Shown here one piece after another: positions 27,846-37,311 of a stretch of DNA of 64,000 nucleotides. Where the stretch lies: contig NZ_VBRY01000004.1 of the NCBI RefSeq assembly GCF_005818865.1, positions 62,001 to 126,000 of the forward strand, read 5' to 3'. The translations under genes and the position numbers were made by a program. The first letter of the stretch is position 1. Every line of letters starts with the position of its first letter. The DNA comes from Mariprofundus erugo (GTDB taxonomy: Bacteria > Pseudomonadota > Zetaproteobacteria > Mariprofundales > Mariprofundaceae). The notes under the pieces are model-generated. The model was not told where the DNA came from. It did not search any database and was given only the letters and a program-made list of their open reading frames with translations.

Positions 27846-28805
27846 ATGCGCCTGCTGCTACATCGCCTCTCATTGCTGACTGCTATCATGCTGCCTGTTT
27901 CCGGCTGCACGGCTCCTGCCGATATTCACGATACCCGTTTCATGATGGGAACACTGGTCGAATTCACTGTGACAGGTATCCCCCGTGAGACAGCGGAACG
28001 GGCGATTACCGATGCAGCCGCTGAAATGCAGCGGGTTGAAGATGCATTTACCATTTATGGCAATGTTTCCAATACCGTCAAGGCATTCAATGCCAGCCCC
28101 CCCAACACGGCCATCACACTCCCTGATGAAGTCAGCGACCTTCTTGAATTATCACTGCAGATTCAAAAGCAAAGTCAGGGCGCATTTGATCCGGCTCTCG
28201 GCGGAGAAAACCTGCTATGGGGTTTTTCAACTGACAGCCCCCCTGTCACCCCGCCTGCAGCCGGCGCTATCGATAAAGCCATGGCGCCAGCGGATTGCGT
28301 TCGCCATGTCAGCAGCCAATGGTTGCGCAGCGATCGCCGTTGCCTGCTGGATTTCGGCGGCATTGCCAAAGGTTACGCCATTGATCGTGGTATCGCCGTC
28401 CTCAAAGCACACCATATTGAAAACGCCATCATCAATGCAGGTGGTGATATCAGGCTAATCGGCCGTCATGGTAACCGGCCATGGAAAATCGGTATTCGCC
28501 ATCCGCGCAAGGCAGGTGAAGTGCTTTTGTCGCTCTCGATGGAAGGCGATAAAAGCATTGTAACATCGGGTGATTATGAACGCTTCTTTACGTATAACGG
28601 AAAGCGATATCATCATATTCTTGATCCAAAATCCGGCCAACCTGCGATGTACAGCCAGAGTGCGACCGTCATTGCCCCCTCGGCCACACTGGCTGATGCC
28701 TGGAGCACCGCACTGTTTATTGCCCCGGTTTCCCCGCTCCCCCAATCACTGCAACTTATTCGGGTCGATGCCAGTGGAAAGGTGTATCGCTCCGCGACCC
28801 CCTGA
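27846..28805 (+). CDS. apbE: FAD:protein FMN transferase (ApbE), lipoprotein
   Basis: Attaches FMN covalently to Thr residues of proteins such as NqrB/C and RnfG/D in the periplasm. A 20-residue signal with lipobox LPVSGC makes it a likely lipoprotein (Cys21). Family motifs are TRFMMGTLVEFTV at the start of the fold, DFGGIAKGYAID, INAGGDIR and the YHHILDPKSGQP metal/FAD site. ATG 27846 is chosen because it begins the signal peptide; a longer frame from 27783 does not. No Nqr or Rnf genes are in the window, so the target is elsewhere. Confidence 0.95.
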   Translation: MRLLLHRLSLLTAIMLPVSGCTAPADIHDTRFMMGTLVEFTVTGIPRETAERAITDAAAEMQRVEDAFTIYGNVSNTVKAFNASPPNTAITLPDEVSDLLELSLQIQKQSQGAFDPALGGENLLWGFSTDSPPVTPPAAGAIDKAMAPADCVRHVSSQWLRSDRRCLLDFGGIAKGYAIDRGIAVLKAHHIENAIINAGGDIRLIGRHGNRPWKIGIRHPRKAGEVLLSLSMEGDKSIVTSGDYERFFTYNGKRYHHILDPKSGQPAMYSQSATVIAPSATLADAWSTALFIAPVSPLPQSLQLIRVDASGKVYRSATP

Positions 28806-29022
28806 AGCCCGGGAATACCTACATCGCCCGTCGATGTGATCTCAACATCACAATGAGTATCCACAACCAGCGATAACTTCGCTACACTGCGCCCCCTTTA
28901 ATGATTCACTGGCACCACCCGTTGCCGGCATGGGATACAGCTGCATGGAAAGCATGGCCTGGCAAGAGTAGTCGTTAACGCGCCTGTGCAGAAAGCGTAA
29001 ACCATGTGTTTGCATTGGCCTA

Positions 29023-29046
29023 AAAAGCCCCATGTATGGGGTTTTG
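29023..29046 (+). terminator. Terminator-like hairpin in the prfC leader
   Basis: AAAAGCCCCAT-gt-ATGGGGTTTTG lies 52 bases upstream of the prfC start and 218 bases after apbE. It could terminate apbE or act as an attenuator in the prfC leader. The rest of the 28806-29096 gap contains a possible 13-codon leader frame (28930-28971) and nothing else recognisable. Confidence 0.5.
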
Positions 29047-29096
29047 CGGCTGCATCGACCCATTGAGTGAAACTGAACCCGTCCGGAGAGACATGC

Positions 29097-30677
29097 ATGA
29101 GTTTGAACAAGGAAATCCAGAAGCGCCGTACCTTTGGCATTATTTCCCATCCGGATGCCGGTAAAACCACACTGACCGAGAAGCTGTTGATGTTCGGTGG
29201 CGCCATTCAGATGGCTGGTGCGGTCAAGGCACGCAAGGCATCACGGCATGCAACCTCGGACTGGATGAAAATCGAACAGGAGCGCGGCATCTCCGTTGCC
29301 TCTTCTGTTATGAAGTTCAATTATCGAAACTTTGAAATCAACCTGCTTGATACACCCGGCCATCAGGACTTCTCGGAAGATACCTACCGGGTACTGACGG
29401 CGGTCGACTCGGCGATGATGGTCATCGACTCAGGTAAAGGTGTTGAGCCACAAACGGAAAAACTGATGGAGGTGTGCCGCATGCGCAACACGCCTATCGT
29501 CACCTTTATCAACAAGCTCGATCGCGAAGGCCTGGAACCTCTTGATTTGCTGGCTGAAATTGAGGACAAACTCCAGATTGAGTGTACCCCGCTTTCATGG
29601 CCGATCGGCATGGGAAAATCATTCCGTGGCGTTTATAACCTTTACAAAAAAGAGCTGAATCTGTTTACCGCCGGTATGGAAACGGCCGATTTTGAAACCA
29701 TTCATATCGATGATCTGAACGATCCCAAACTTGATCAAATTCTGGGCCACCAGGCTGACGAGCTCCGCTCGGACATCGAACTGCTTGAAGGTGCTGCTGA
29801 CCCTTTTGATCTGGATCATTTTCTTTCCGGCACCCAGACGCCGGTATTCTTTGGCTCGGCCGTCAATAACTTCGGTGTCAAAGAGCTGCTCGATGCATTT
29901 GTCGAGCTCTCTCCCCCGCCCGGCCCCCGTGAAGCCATGGAGAGAACCGTTTCCCCGGATGAAAGCGACTTCTCCGGTTTCTGCTTTAAAATTCAGGCCA
30001 ACATGGACCCGGCTCACCGTGACCGCATCGCATTCTTCCGTATCTGTTCAGGCCGATTTGAGCGAGGCATGAGTGTACGTCACCACCGCATTGGCAAGGA
30101 CATCAAGGTACCGAATGCCACAATTTTCATGGCACAGGACCGGGCCCATGTTGAAGAAGCCTATGCCGGTGACATTATCGGCATTCATAATCACGGCACC
30201 ATCAAAATCGGGGATACCTTTACCAGCAAGGAGCTGCTGAAGTTTACCGGTATTCCGAACTTTGCACCGGAACTTTTCCGCCGCATCCGGTTGAAAGACC
30301 CGATGAAACGCAAACAGCTGCACAAGGGACTGGTACAGCTCTCCGAAGAAGGAGCCGTGCAGGTGTTCAAAACACTGATTGGTGGAGATTATATTCTCGG
30401 TGCCGTCGGTGTGCTGCAGTTTGATGTCACCGTGGAGAGACTGAAAACCGAATACCGTGTAGATGCCGATTACGTAGGCACGGATTTTCAGGTGGCCCGC
30501 TGGATCACCAGTCAGAATGACAAAAAGCTGGCAGAGTTCCGGCGCCTGTTTGAAATGAACCTGGCAGAAGATGGCGATGGATTCCTCGCCTACCTCGCGC
30601 CGAGTCAGTGGAAGCTCAACTATACCGTTGAGCAGTGGCCGGATATCACCTTCCATAAAACTCGCGAACATATTTAG
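29097..30677 (+). CDS. prfC: Peptide chain release factor 3
   Basis: GTPase that recycles RF1/RF2 from the ribosome after termination. The 526-residue protein starts [25 protein letters not shown] with the G1 motif (HPDAGKTT), G2 ([10 protein letters not shown]), G3 (DTPGHQDF), G4 (NKLD) and the [11 protein letters not shown] block. ATG 29097 follows CCGGAGAG. The stop TAG is also the first base set of repeat copy F. An in-frame start at 29067 is upstream of the ribosome binding site and rejected. Confidence 0.98.
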   Translation: MSLNKEIQKRRTFGIISHPDAGKTTLTEKLLMFGGAIQMAGAVKARKASRHATSDWMKIEQERGISVASSVMKFNYRNFEINLLDTPGHQDFSEDTYRVLTAVDSAMMVIDSGKGVEPQTEKLMEVCRMRNTPIVTFINKLDREGLEPLDLLAEIEDKLQIECTPLSWPIGMGKSFRGVYNLYKKELNLFTAGMETADFETIHIDDLNDPKLDQILGHQADELRSDIELLEGAADPFDLDHFLSGTQTPVFFGSAVNNFGVKELLDAFVELSPPPGPREAMERTVSPDESDFSGFCFKIQANMDPAHRDRIAFFRICSGRFERGMSVRHHRIGKDIKVPNATIFMAQDRAHVEEAYAGDIIGIHNHGTIKIGDTFTSKELLKFTGIPNFAPELFRRIRLKDPMKRKQLHKGLVQLSEEGAVQVFKTLIGGDYILGAVGVLQFDVTVERLKTEYRVDADYVGTDFQVARWITSQNDKKLAEFRRLFEMNLAEDGDGFLAYLAPSQWKLNYTVEQWPDITFHKTREHI

Positions 30678-30846
30678 GGAGATGCTGACTGATTGCGCAC
30701 GGGTGAAAAACCGCATTTCACCTGTGCGCAATTAATCAATCACTTACGCGTTTTATTCAACACCCTGCATCAAGAGACTGACCGAACCCGACTCTCCCAT
30801 GCGGCTGCATGGCTGATGCTGGCGCTATTACGTCAGCGCTCCATCA
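30675..30846 (+). repeat. MITE-like dispersed repeat, copy F behind prfC
   Basis: TAGGGAGATGCTGACTGATT starts at the prfC stop codon. Its hairpin is extended: ATTGCGCACgGGTGAAA pairs with TTTCACCtGTGCGCAAT around a short loop. The core is reduced to cacttacgcgTTTTATTC, and the right end is TGGCGCTATTACGTCAGCGCTCC. Confidence 0.7.
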
Positions 30847-30873
30847 GAGCGCGACAACCCGCAACAGGTGTTA

Positions 30874-33582
30874 CTATGGCTGATACAGTAACTCCCTGAG
30901 AATCCTGCTCAGCTCGCTGACCTGGTAAGGCTTGCCAATCACCACCGCGCCATCATCAAGCGTATTCTGCTTAAGAGCATCCTCCCTGTCGTAACCGGTA
31001 GCCAGAAGCACCGGTATGTCCGCCCTGATCGATTTTATGCGGCTGGCAGCCGCCCAGCCGCCCAGGCGAGGCATCACAAGATCCAGTATCACCAGATCAA
31101 TCGCTGCCGGATTGGCTGCGAATATTTCTACCGCCTGCTCTCCATCCACTGCTGTGAGCACCTGATAATTCAGATTCTCCAGCACCGCCTGCCCCGTTTC
31201 ACGCACGCTTGCTTCATCATCAACCAGCAGAATCATCTCGCCATGGCCATTGACCACCCCGCACGGCTCTTCATCCAGCTGCAAGCGAACCTCTTCCCCC
31301 AGCAGGGGCAAATATATATGAAAATGAGCCCCCCGGCCCTCACCGCTTTCCACCTCAATGATGCCCCGATGGCTCTGTACCGCCCCATAGACCATCGACA
31401 GCCCGAGCCCTGTGCCCTTGCCAACCTCCTTGGTCGTATAAAACGGATCAAAAATTTTGCCCAGCTTCTCCTCAGGAATACCGCAACCATTATCAGCGAC
31501 CGTCAGTCGGGCGAATACGCTTTCATCCGGTGAGGGATGGCGACTGCGAAATGCAGCATCCGGAATATACTCATCCAGCCGCAATGTAATCAGCGGCGAC
31601 TGCTGACCACTCACCGCATCATGGGCGTTGGTAAGCAGGTTAATCACCACCTGCTGCAGCTGTGTTTCATCTCCGAGTACGATCAATTCACGTTCAATGA
31701 TTGAACTGTAGAACGGAATGCTTTCAGGGATTGCCAGGCGATTCAGATCAAGCACCTCCTGCAGAAAGGAGGTCAACCGAACCGGTTTCATCTGGATCGA
31801 ATCCTTGCGGGCAAAGGTGAGCAGCTGCTGAATCATTTTTGCGGCGCGAAAGCCCAGCTCTTCGACCACTGCCAGGCGACTGACTGCCGGATGTGTTCCC
31901 AGCATCGTGCGGGCGAGGTATAGGTTGCCGGTCATTCCGGCCAGCATATTGTTAAAATCGTGAGCGATGCCGCCAACAAGCGTACCAATCGACTCCATTT
32001 TCTGTGACTGCCGCAACTGCTCCTCAAGCATGGCGTGATCCGTCATGTCCTGCTGGATGCCCACATAATTGCTGATACTGCCGGATTCATCGAATACCGG
32101 TGCGATCGACATCAACACATGATACATGTCGCCATTTTTCCGCCGGTCTACAAGCTTCCCTTCCCATATATGACCGGAACTGATGCGCTGCCACATCGCC
32201 GTATAAAATGCGGCCTCCTGCCTGCCGCTTTTGAAGCGAGCAGGGGTTTGGCCGACGAGCTCGTCCGCCGCATAACCTGACTGCAGGCAAAGAGCCGGAT
32301 TCACATACTGAATAACGCCTTGAGGATCAGTGATCATGATGCCTTCACCAGCAGCATCAAGGGCACCGGAAAGTGTACGCAGCTGCTGCATACGGGCATC
32401 CCGCTCCTGCTCACGATTCAGCCGTTCGGTAATATCACGCGCGAGCAACAGGTAACCAAGCTTCTCATCCTTCTCCCAGATTGCGGATACAGTGATCTCG
32501 ATACTGCGCTTATCTTCACCGCTGGAGGTAATCATATGTTTGCAGGTACCATGATCAGCGATCTCGCCAACAATGACCGATGGCTCCGGAGCGGTAAATC
32601 GGGCCTGCTCCATAGCCTGCTGCCATTTCAGCCCGATGAACATATCTGACTCTGATGAGAACATTGCGACTGCTGCCGGATTTGCAATGACAATCATCAT
32701 CTCACAATCAAGCGCCATAATGGCTGTATCAATCGCGGAGTTCATGATGTTTGTCAGCAACACCCCCTGACTCAAGCGCTCCTGAGCCAGCTGAAGCTGA
32801 TTGCGCATGTGTTCAACATAGCGGGCATCAAACGCCATCAACAAACTCGATTGCGTAATAATACCAGCCATGCATCCATCGTGATCAATCACAACCAGCT
32901 GCCTGATATGATTCCTGCGCAACTTTTCAGCCGCCTCATATGCCGATGTATTCAGCTGTACCATCTGCACAGGTGAACTCATCACATCTGCAGCGGTCAG
33001 GGTATGAAGATGATCTACACGTTCAAGTACAACCGGAATGTCCCGCTCCGTAATGATCCCCACTGGCCGGCGTTCATGGGTAATCACCACCGAGGTCACT
33101 TCCCGCTCCACCATCAGTGCGATCACTTCCTGCACCAGGTCATCGGAGGCAATGCGGGCCACACTGGAAAGCATGATGTCACTGGCACTTTTTCTTTGCA
33201 GAAGCTCAAACATACCAACAGCACGCATCAGATCCGAATGCGTCAACACGCCGGCCGCAAGTCCATCCCGGGTCACCACAAGATGCCGGATTTCACCACG
33301 CTTAAGAAGCTCGTAGGCATCGAAAATCGAGGTATCCGAACTGGCTGTTCTGACCGGATGACTCATCACCGTCGCAACCGTCTGGTTCATATCCATGCTG
33401 CGGTGAATCAGGCGCATCACATCACGCTCTGTCATAATGCCGACGGCTATGCCGGCATCATCAACAACCGGAACGCAACTGATACGTTTATGTCGCATCA
33501 GGCTGACTACTTCGGCAGCCGTCGCAGTTAAATCCACACTATACAGCTCACCGGTCAGCAACTGCTCAATATTGGCTGGCAA
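30874..33582 (-). CDS. CBS/PAS hybrid histidine kinase with receiver domain
   Basis: A 902-residue soluble sensor and close relative of the kinase at 18125-22948. Four CBS motifs (about 1-255) are followed by a helical linker, two PAS domains (about 295-395 and 410-520), the dimerisation helix with the acceptor His in [13 protein letters not shown] (near 548), an ATPase core ([23 protein letters not shown]) and a C-terminal receiver with phospho-Asp in LVILDLVMP. The likely start is TTG 33582 with a G-rich ribosome site four bases upstream. No separate response regulator is adjacent. Confidence 0.95.
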   Translation of the reverse strand: MPANIEQLLTGELYSVDLTATAAEVVSLMRHKRISCVPVVDDAGIAVGIMTERDVMRLIHRSMDMNQTVATVMSHPVRTASSDTSIFDAYELLKRGEIRHLVVTRDGLAAGVLTHSDLMRAVGMFELLQRKSASDIMLSSVARIASDDLVQEVIALMVEREVTSVVITHERRPVGIITERDIPVVLERVDHLHTLTAADVMSSPVQMVQLNTSAYEAAEKLRRNHIRQLVVIDHDGCMAGIITQSSLLMAFDARYVEHMRNQLQLAQERLSQGVLLTNIMNSAIDTAIMALDCEMMIVIANPAAVAMFSSESDMFIGLKWQQAMEQARFTAPEPSVIVGEIADHGTCKHMITSSGEDKRSIEITVSAIWEKDEKLGYLLLARDITERLNREQERDARMQQLRTLSGALDAAGEGIMITDPQGVIQYVNPALCLQSGYAADELVGQTPARFKSGRQEAAFYTAMWQRISSGHIWEGKLVDRRKNGDMYHVLMSIAPVFDESGSISNYVGIQQDMTDHAMLEEQLRQSQKMESIGTLVGGIAHDFNNMLAGMTGNLYLARTMLGTHPAVSRLAVVEELGFRAAKMIQQLLTFARKDSIQMKPVRLTSFLQEVLDLNRLAIPESIPFYSSIIERELIVLGDETQLQQVVINLLTNAHDAVSGQQSPLITLRLDEYIPDAAFRSRHPSPDESVFARLTVADNGCGIPEEKLGKIFDPFYTTKEVGKGTGLGLSMVYGAVQSHRGIIEVESGEGRGAHFHIYLPLLGEEVRLQLDEEPCGVVNGHGEMILLVDDEASVRETGQAVLENLNYQVLTAVDGEQAVEIFAANPAAIDLVILDLVMPRLGGWAAASRIKSIRADIPVLLATGYDREDALKQNTLDDGAVVIGKPYQVSELSRILRELLYQP

Positions 33583-33773
33583 AGAGCCCCCCCTGCATCA
33601 TTTTTCAGTCAATTGCGAAGAGTGATCAAATCATTATGACAGCGGACAATGAAATCCTGATCATCAACGCCCCGTACCCGCTACAGAGTGCAGCGACGGG
33701 TCAAATCTGACCTAAGGCAAGCAAACTTGATGCCGCATCATGCGGTGATATGACAAACGTGATGGGGCCAGCG

Positions 33774-35912
33774 TCAGAACACCAGCCAGCCCAGCCACCA
33801 TGCAGCACAGCCACCGGCAAGTGCACTCATCAACAATATCCACGGCCAGCCGGATGGCTTGTCCGCAAAAGGATCATCAAGCCTGCGCTGGGCTCCTTCA
33901 GGTAGTCGAGCCACCTGGGTCAGGGATCGTCCGAAGCTGATATTGATGCGTGCCTGTGTATTGACTGCCCAGCCATTGGCATCCAGCAACGGTGCAAGGT
34001 TACGCTGGCGCAACTTCAGCGATGCAATGACCATGGATGGTAACGAGATCGCCAGCACCACTCCGACCAGGGCCAGTGGCATCTGCCACCATGGCAGAGA
34101 GAGAAAACCGGTGACGAGTGTGGCAATGGCTGTACCGATAGCACCAATCGCCAGACCGATAGCGGCAAAGATACCGGCAAACTTGCCGACATCGAAGGCT
34201 GCAGGCTTGGCCGGTGCGGCGCCCTCCACCTTCTTGCCCGTTTCAGTGATGGTCGTTGCCGCCCGGGTTTGCATCTCCTTGTCACGTGCGGCAGCCATTT
34301 TTTCAATCTGCTCTCCGATCATTTTACCAATCCGCTTGTAGGGGCTCCAGAATGCCTGCGCCACACTGATCGGGTGATCGATAATCTTGACGATGGTGGC
34401 ATCCCAGTCCCGCCCCTGTCGATCATAAAAAACACCATTGCGTCCCACCATCAGGTTTTCCGAATCACCTGCCATAAATGCGGCCACAATAAACATCTTT
34501 TCGGCACTCTTGTGACGTCGACACTCACAATAGGCAAGATATGTACGACCAAGGTGGGCGACAGCAGCATGTTTCGCCACATCATCCACACGAATACACA
34601 ACTCACAGCTGCGACCATCCAGAAACAAGGTACCGGCCTGAAAAATAGCGCGACTGTCCCGATTGTAGAAATTGGCAAAATTGACAAAGTTCCTTAACAG
34701 AGTTACCAGATCACGTCGAAAACGAAGGAGTTTTTCAACTCCGGCTATCGCATTCGCCTCCTGCTGTCGCTCCAGATCGCGGGCAATGAGTGCGTCGATC
34801 GCCGGCTGATAACCAGCTGCCAGAATCGCCTGTAATCGCTCACCACCTAACGCCTCAACCGTTGTCGCTGGCCGGCTGGCCTGCCAGCCGGCGAACGGAG
34901 CCAGACGCAACTTGATGATGCTCCACTCCTCTGCCGACAGCAGCTCTCTCTCCCCAAGCAATGGTTGCACAACCTGCTGACGAAACGACTGAACTGCCGC
35001 AGCCCAGGCAGGATTCACCCCTTCTACGAGTGGCAGCGATTGGCCAGCCTCAATCCGGGCCAGCGGCAAATCACGTGTTTCCTGTGCATCTCCGGAAAGT
35101 GTGGCCGAGCCGATCGCACTCAACTGACTGTCCGTACAATTCATATGAAGCACAGCCCGCGGATCAAAGGAGGCCAGACGACAACGCGAAAAGTAATCAT
35201 CAATTTTAGCCGCCACGACACTATAGCTACGATGCGCTGCCGCCGTCTCCTCACCGAGAGGAAGAATCACATCAGCATCGCTGATCGATTTTTCGTGCCA
35301 GCGACAAATGGACGCCACATCTTCAAAAAATTGTTTGCTCATGGAGGCATCCATACCCGGATCACCGCTTCGATCTGCAACACCGCCCATACACTGGACA
35401 ATTTCACTGATTAAGCGGCGGAGCTCTTCATCATCAGCCGATGCGGAGGTAATAATACCATCCCCGTTAAATCTGGTTTTACCAAAAACAGACTGGATAT
35501 CGAGCACATCGGCAATGTCGATAGTGTCAGCCCCGCAACTGCCGCGATTAACGAGAATCTGCTGTGCAGATGCTTTCAGAAGTGCACCTGCCGGAGTGGA
35601 GTCGTTGATTGCTGCAAGCGGAAGTGAACTCCCCTCCTGTAGCATGATCCCGGGATTATGCAGCATGGAGCATGCCCAGCGAACGGCTGTAATAATCTCG
35701 GCAAGTCGAATCCGCCCGTCCGTATCGCTATCGATCAATTGCAAGGTAGCGGCATCCATTTCAAGGTTATGCGTCGGACAGCTGAGCGAAGCCCACAGTT
35801 TGGCGTCCAGTTCATCCAGCCGACAAAGATCCTCTGCATTTTCGATCAGTACCTGATCAAACCCCCCTGCACGAAAAAAACGCCAGTTATGAGAACGTGC
35901 TGATTCTGCCAT
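33774..35912 (-). CDS. EF-hand-containing membrane protein of unknown function
   Basis: A 712-residue protein I cannot place in a characterised family. Residues 61-72 form a perfect EF-hand calcium loop (D61, D63, D65, G66, I68, E72) between predicted helices. A second, degenerate loop lies near 147-158 (N149, D151, G152, I154). The middle is helical and soluble, with several cysteines (C45, C81, C126 and a CELC-type pair). About residues 575-635 form two membrane helices after a Lys/Glu/Ala-rich linker, and a third pair lies at the C-terminus (WPWILLMSALAGGCAAWWLGWLVF). AGGGGGC precedes its ATG. An HD-GYP gene is divergent from it. Confidence 0.85.
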   Translation of the reverse strand: MAESARSHNWRFFRAGGFDQVLIENAEDLCRLDELDAKLWASLSCPTHNLEMDAATLQLIDSDTDGRIRLAEIITAVRWACSMLHNPGIMLQEGSSLPLAAINDSTPAGALLKASAQQILVNRGSCGADTIDIADVLDIQSVFGKTRFNGDGIITSASADDEELRRLISEIVQCMGGVADRSGDPGMDASMSKQFFEDVASICRWHEKSISDADVILPLGEETAAAHRSYSVVAAKIDDYFSRCRLASFDPRAVLHMNCTDSQLSAIGSATLSGDAQETRDLPLARIEAGQSLPLVEGVNPAWAAAVQSFRQQVVQPLLGERELLSAEEWSIIKLRLAPFAGWQASRPATTVEALGGERLQAILAAGYQPAIDALIARDLERQQEANAIAGVEKLLRFRRDLVTLLRNFVNFANFYNRDSRAIFQAGTLFLDGRSCELCIRVDDVAKHAAVAHLGRTYLAYCECRRHKSAEKMFIVAAFMAGDSENLMVGRNGVFYDRQGRDWDATIVKIIDHPISVAQAFWSPYKRIGKMIGEQIEKMAAARDKEMQTRAATTITETGKKVEGAAPAKPAAFDVGKFAGIFAAIGLAIGAIGTAIATLVTGFLSLPWWQMPLALVGVVLAISLPSMVIASLKLRQRNLAPLLDANGWAVNTQARINISFGRSLTQVARLPEGAQRRLDDPFADKPSGWPWILLMSALAGGCAAWWLGWLVF

Positions 35913-36146
35913 CGATGCCCCCTGTTCACCTGATTTTGTTTACCCCTGCATATTCAAGCTCTATATCATAAAGTTGTGAGACCATCGAATCAACGCAAAC
36001 AACCCAAAGACCATGCTCAAGTGCAGCGTTCCAGCTATACCCTGACAGCATTGCAGAGTCTGAAGATCACACCTATTCTCAGATAAGGATCGACGGGACT
36101 ATGGCAGGATGCCGTGGACAGGGCGTGGCACTCACGGAGGTCTGAC

Positions 36147-36746
36147 ATGGCAGTCGTTGATTACTCACTACTGAACAAGGATACGCAGGCACTTGCCGTT
36201 GCACTGCGCTATCGGGACAAACACACCCATTGGCACTCCCGGCGCGTTCACGCACTTTCATGGCAAATGGGAAAACAGATCGGACTGGACGCACCTGAAC
36301 TTGAACTGCTCGCCATCGCCGCATCCTTCCACGATATTGGCAAAATCGGCATTCCGGATCATATCCTGTTCAAGCCCGGTCGACTCGAACCGGATGAGCG
36401 CACGATCATGAACAGGCATGCAGAAACCGGCGAAAAAATTATTCTGGCCACATCCATTGAGGGCTGCATTGAGGTTGCAGAAGTCATCCGTCACCATCAT
36501 GAACATTTCGATGGCGATGGCTACCCGGACCAGTTGCGAGGTGAAACCATACCCATCGCATCCCGCATTATCAGCCTGAACGACAGCTACGATGCAATGG
36601 CTGAAACCCGCGCATATCATCGCGGGCGTACACATGCAGAGATCATGCAGGTGATTGAAAGTGAATGCGGCAGCAAGCACGACCCATGGTTGTTTAAGCA
36701 GTTTGCGCCCCTGATCGAACGCAGTGAGTTCAGAGCCCATCCATGA
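36147..36746 (+). CDS. Stand-alone HD-GYP-type phosphohydrolase
   Basis: A 199-residue single-domain protein. The metal-binding HD pair is His62-Asp63 in FHDIGKIGIPD, with HHHEHFDGDGYPDQLRGE carrying the GYP motif and downstream RIISLNDSYDAM. HD-GYP domains hydrolyse the second messenger cyclic di-GMP, or related cyclic dinucleotides. There is no receiver or sensor domain, so activity would have to be governed by expression or partners. GGAGG lies seven bases before ATG 36147; an in-frame start at 36114 has no such site. Confidence 0.88.
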   Translation: MAVVDYSLLNKDTQALAVALRYRDKHTHWHSRRVHALSWQMGKQIGLDAPELELLAIAASFHDIGKIGIPDHILFKPGRLEPDERTIMNRHAETGEKIILATSIEGCIEVAEVIRHHHEHFDGDGYPDQLRGETIPIASRIISLNDSYDAMAETRAYHRGRTHAEIMQVIESECGSKHDPWLFKQFAPLIERSEFRAHP

Positions 36747-36856
36747 ATCGTCACGGCAACGGACAAAGCAGGTCAACAACTCCACGCCATCCGGTATCGC
36801 ATGCAGCACCCGGGCCATCCACATTTCACATCGGCAAAACCATATAAACAGTGATT

Positions 36857-36885
36857 TTGTCTTTCACAGCACTCTTTGTTAGTAT
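36857..36885 (+). promoter_or_regulatory. Predicted sigma-70 promoter of the small gene at 36932
   Basis: TTGTCT (36857-36862) and TAGTAT (36880-36885) with a 17-base spacer, about 45 bases before the start codon. Pattern match only. Confidence 0.4.
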
Positions 36886-36931
36886 GCCCCTACAAGGCGG
36901 CATAGCCGAATCCATAGAAAAGGTGAATTCC

Positions 36932-37108
36932 ATGAATGTAGATCAGCATCTGAAAGTAGCCCAGTGGCATATTGAGCAGGCCCGTTTGCATGCAACCAGC
37001 CAGCACAGCTGCGGCTGCCCGGTTAACGAGCACTACCAGAAGATCATCAACGAAATTGAAAGCGGCAAGGAAATCGAGGAAGAGCTGGTTTGTTCAACCG
37101 AAAAATAA
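36932..37108 (+). CDS. 58-residue small protein with a CxC motif, function unknown
   Basis: Not a family I recognise. MNVDQHLKVAQWHIEQARLH begins an amphipathic helix; HSCGCPVNEHYQKI places Cys27 and Cys29 next to His, a pattern that could bind metal, followed by a helical acidic tail with another Cys. AAAAGGTG precedes the ATG and a strong terminator follows 21 bases after the stop, so it appears to be a free-standing gene. A longer frame from 36851 overlaps the predicted promoter and is rejected. Confidence 0.68.
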   Translation: MNVDQHLKVAQWHIEQARLHATSQHSCGCPVNEHYQKIINEIESGKEIEEELVCSTEK

Positions 37109-37128
37109 ATCGGTCCGCGTGATCGTTG

Positions 37129-37158
37129 AAAAGCCGCCCCTCCGGGCGGCTTTTTTTT
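37129..37158 (+). terminator. Rho-independent terminator after the 58-residue CxC gene
   Basis: AAAAGCCGCCC / GGGCGGCTTTT stem with a short loop followed by a run of eight T in total. Confidence 0.9.
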
Positions 37159-37311
37159 GTCCATCGCGGAAGTCCGGGAACCAGTGCCGGTAAAGGTGAG
37201 CTGATGCCACTTGATTCCCCCTGATAGATGCGCCGAGAATCAAGTAGCGGATACAGCGGCTCCAGGGAATCGATGAGTAACCCAGCGATTTCGAGCGAGC
37301 CAATGCCTTCA

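Noticed and set aside
30048-30731. 227-codon open frame on the minus strand
   Set aside because: Antisense to prfC, and it starts inside repeat copy F; the prfC frame is conserved throughout.
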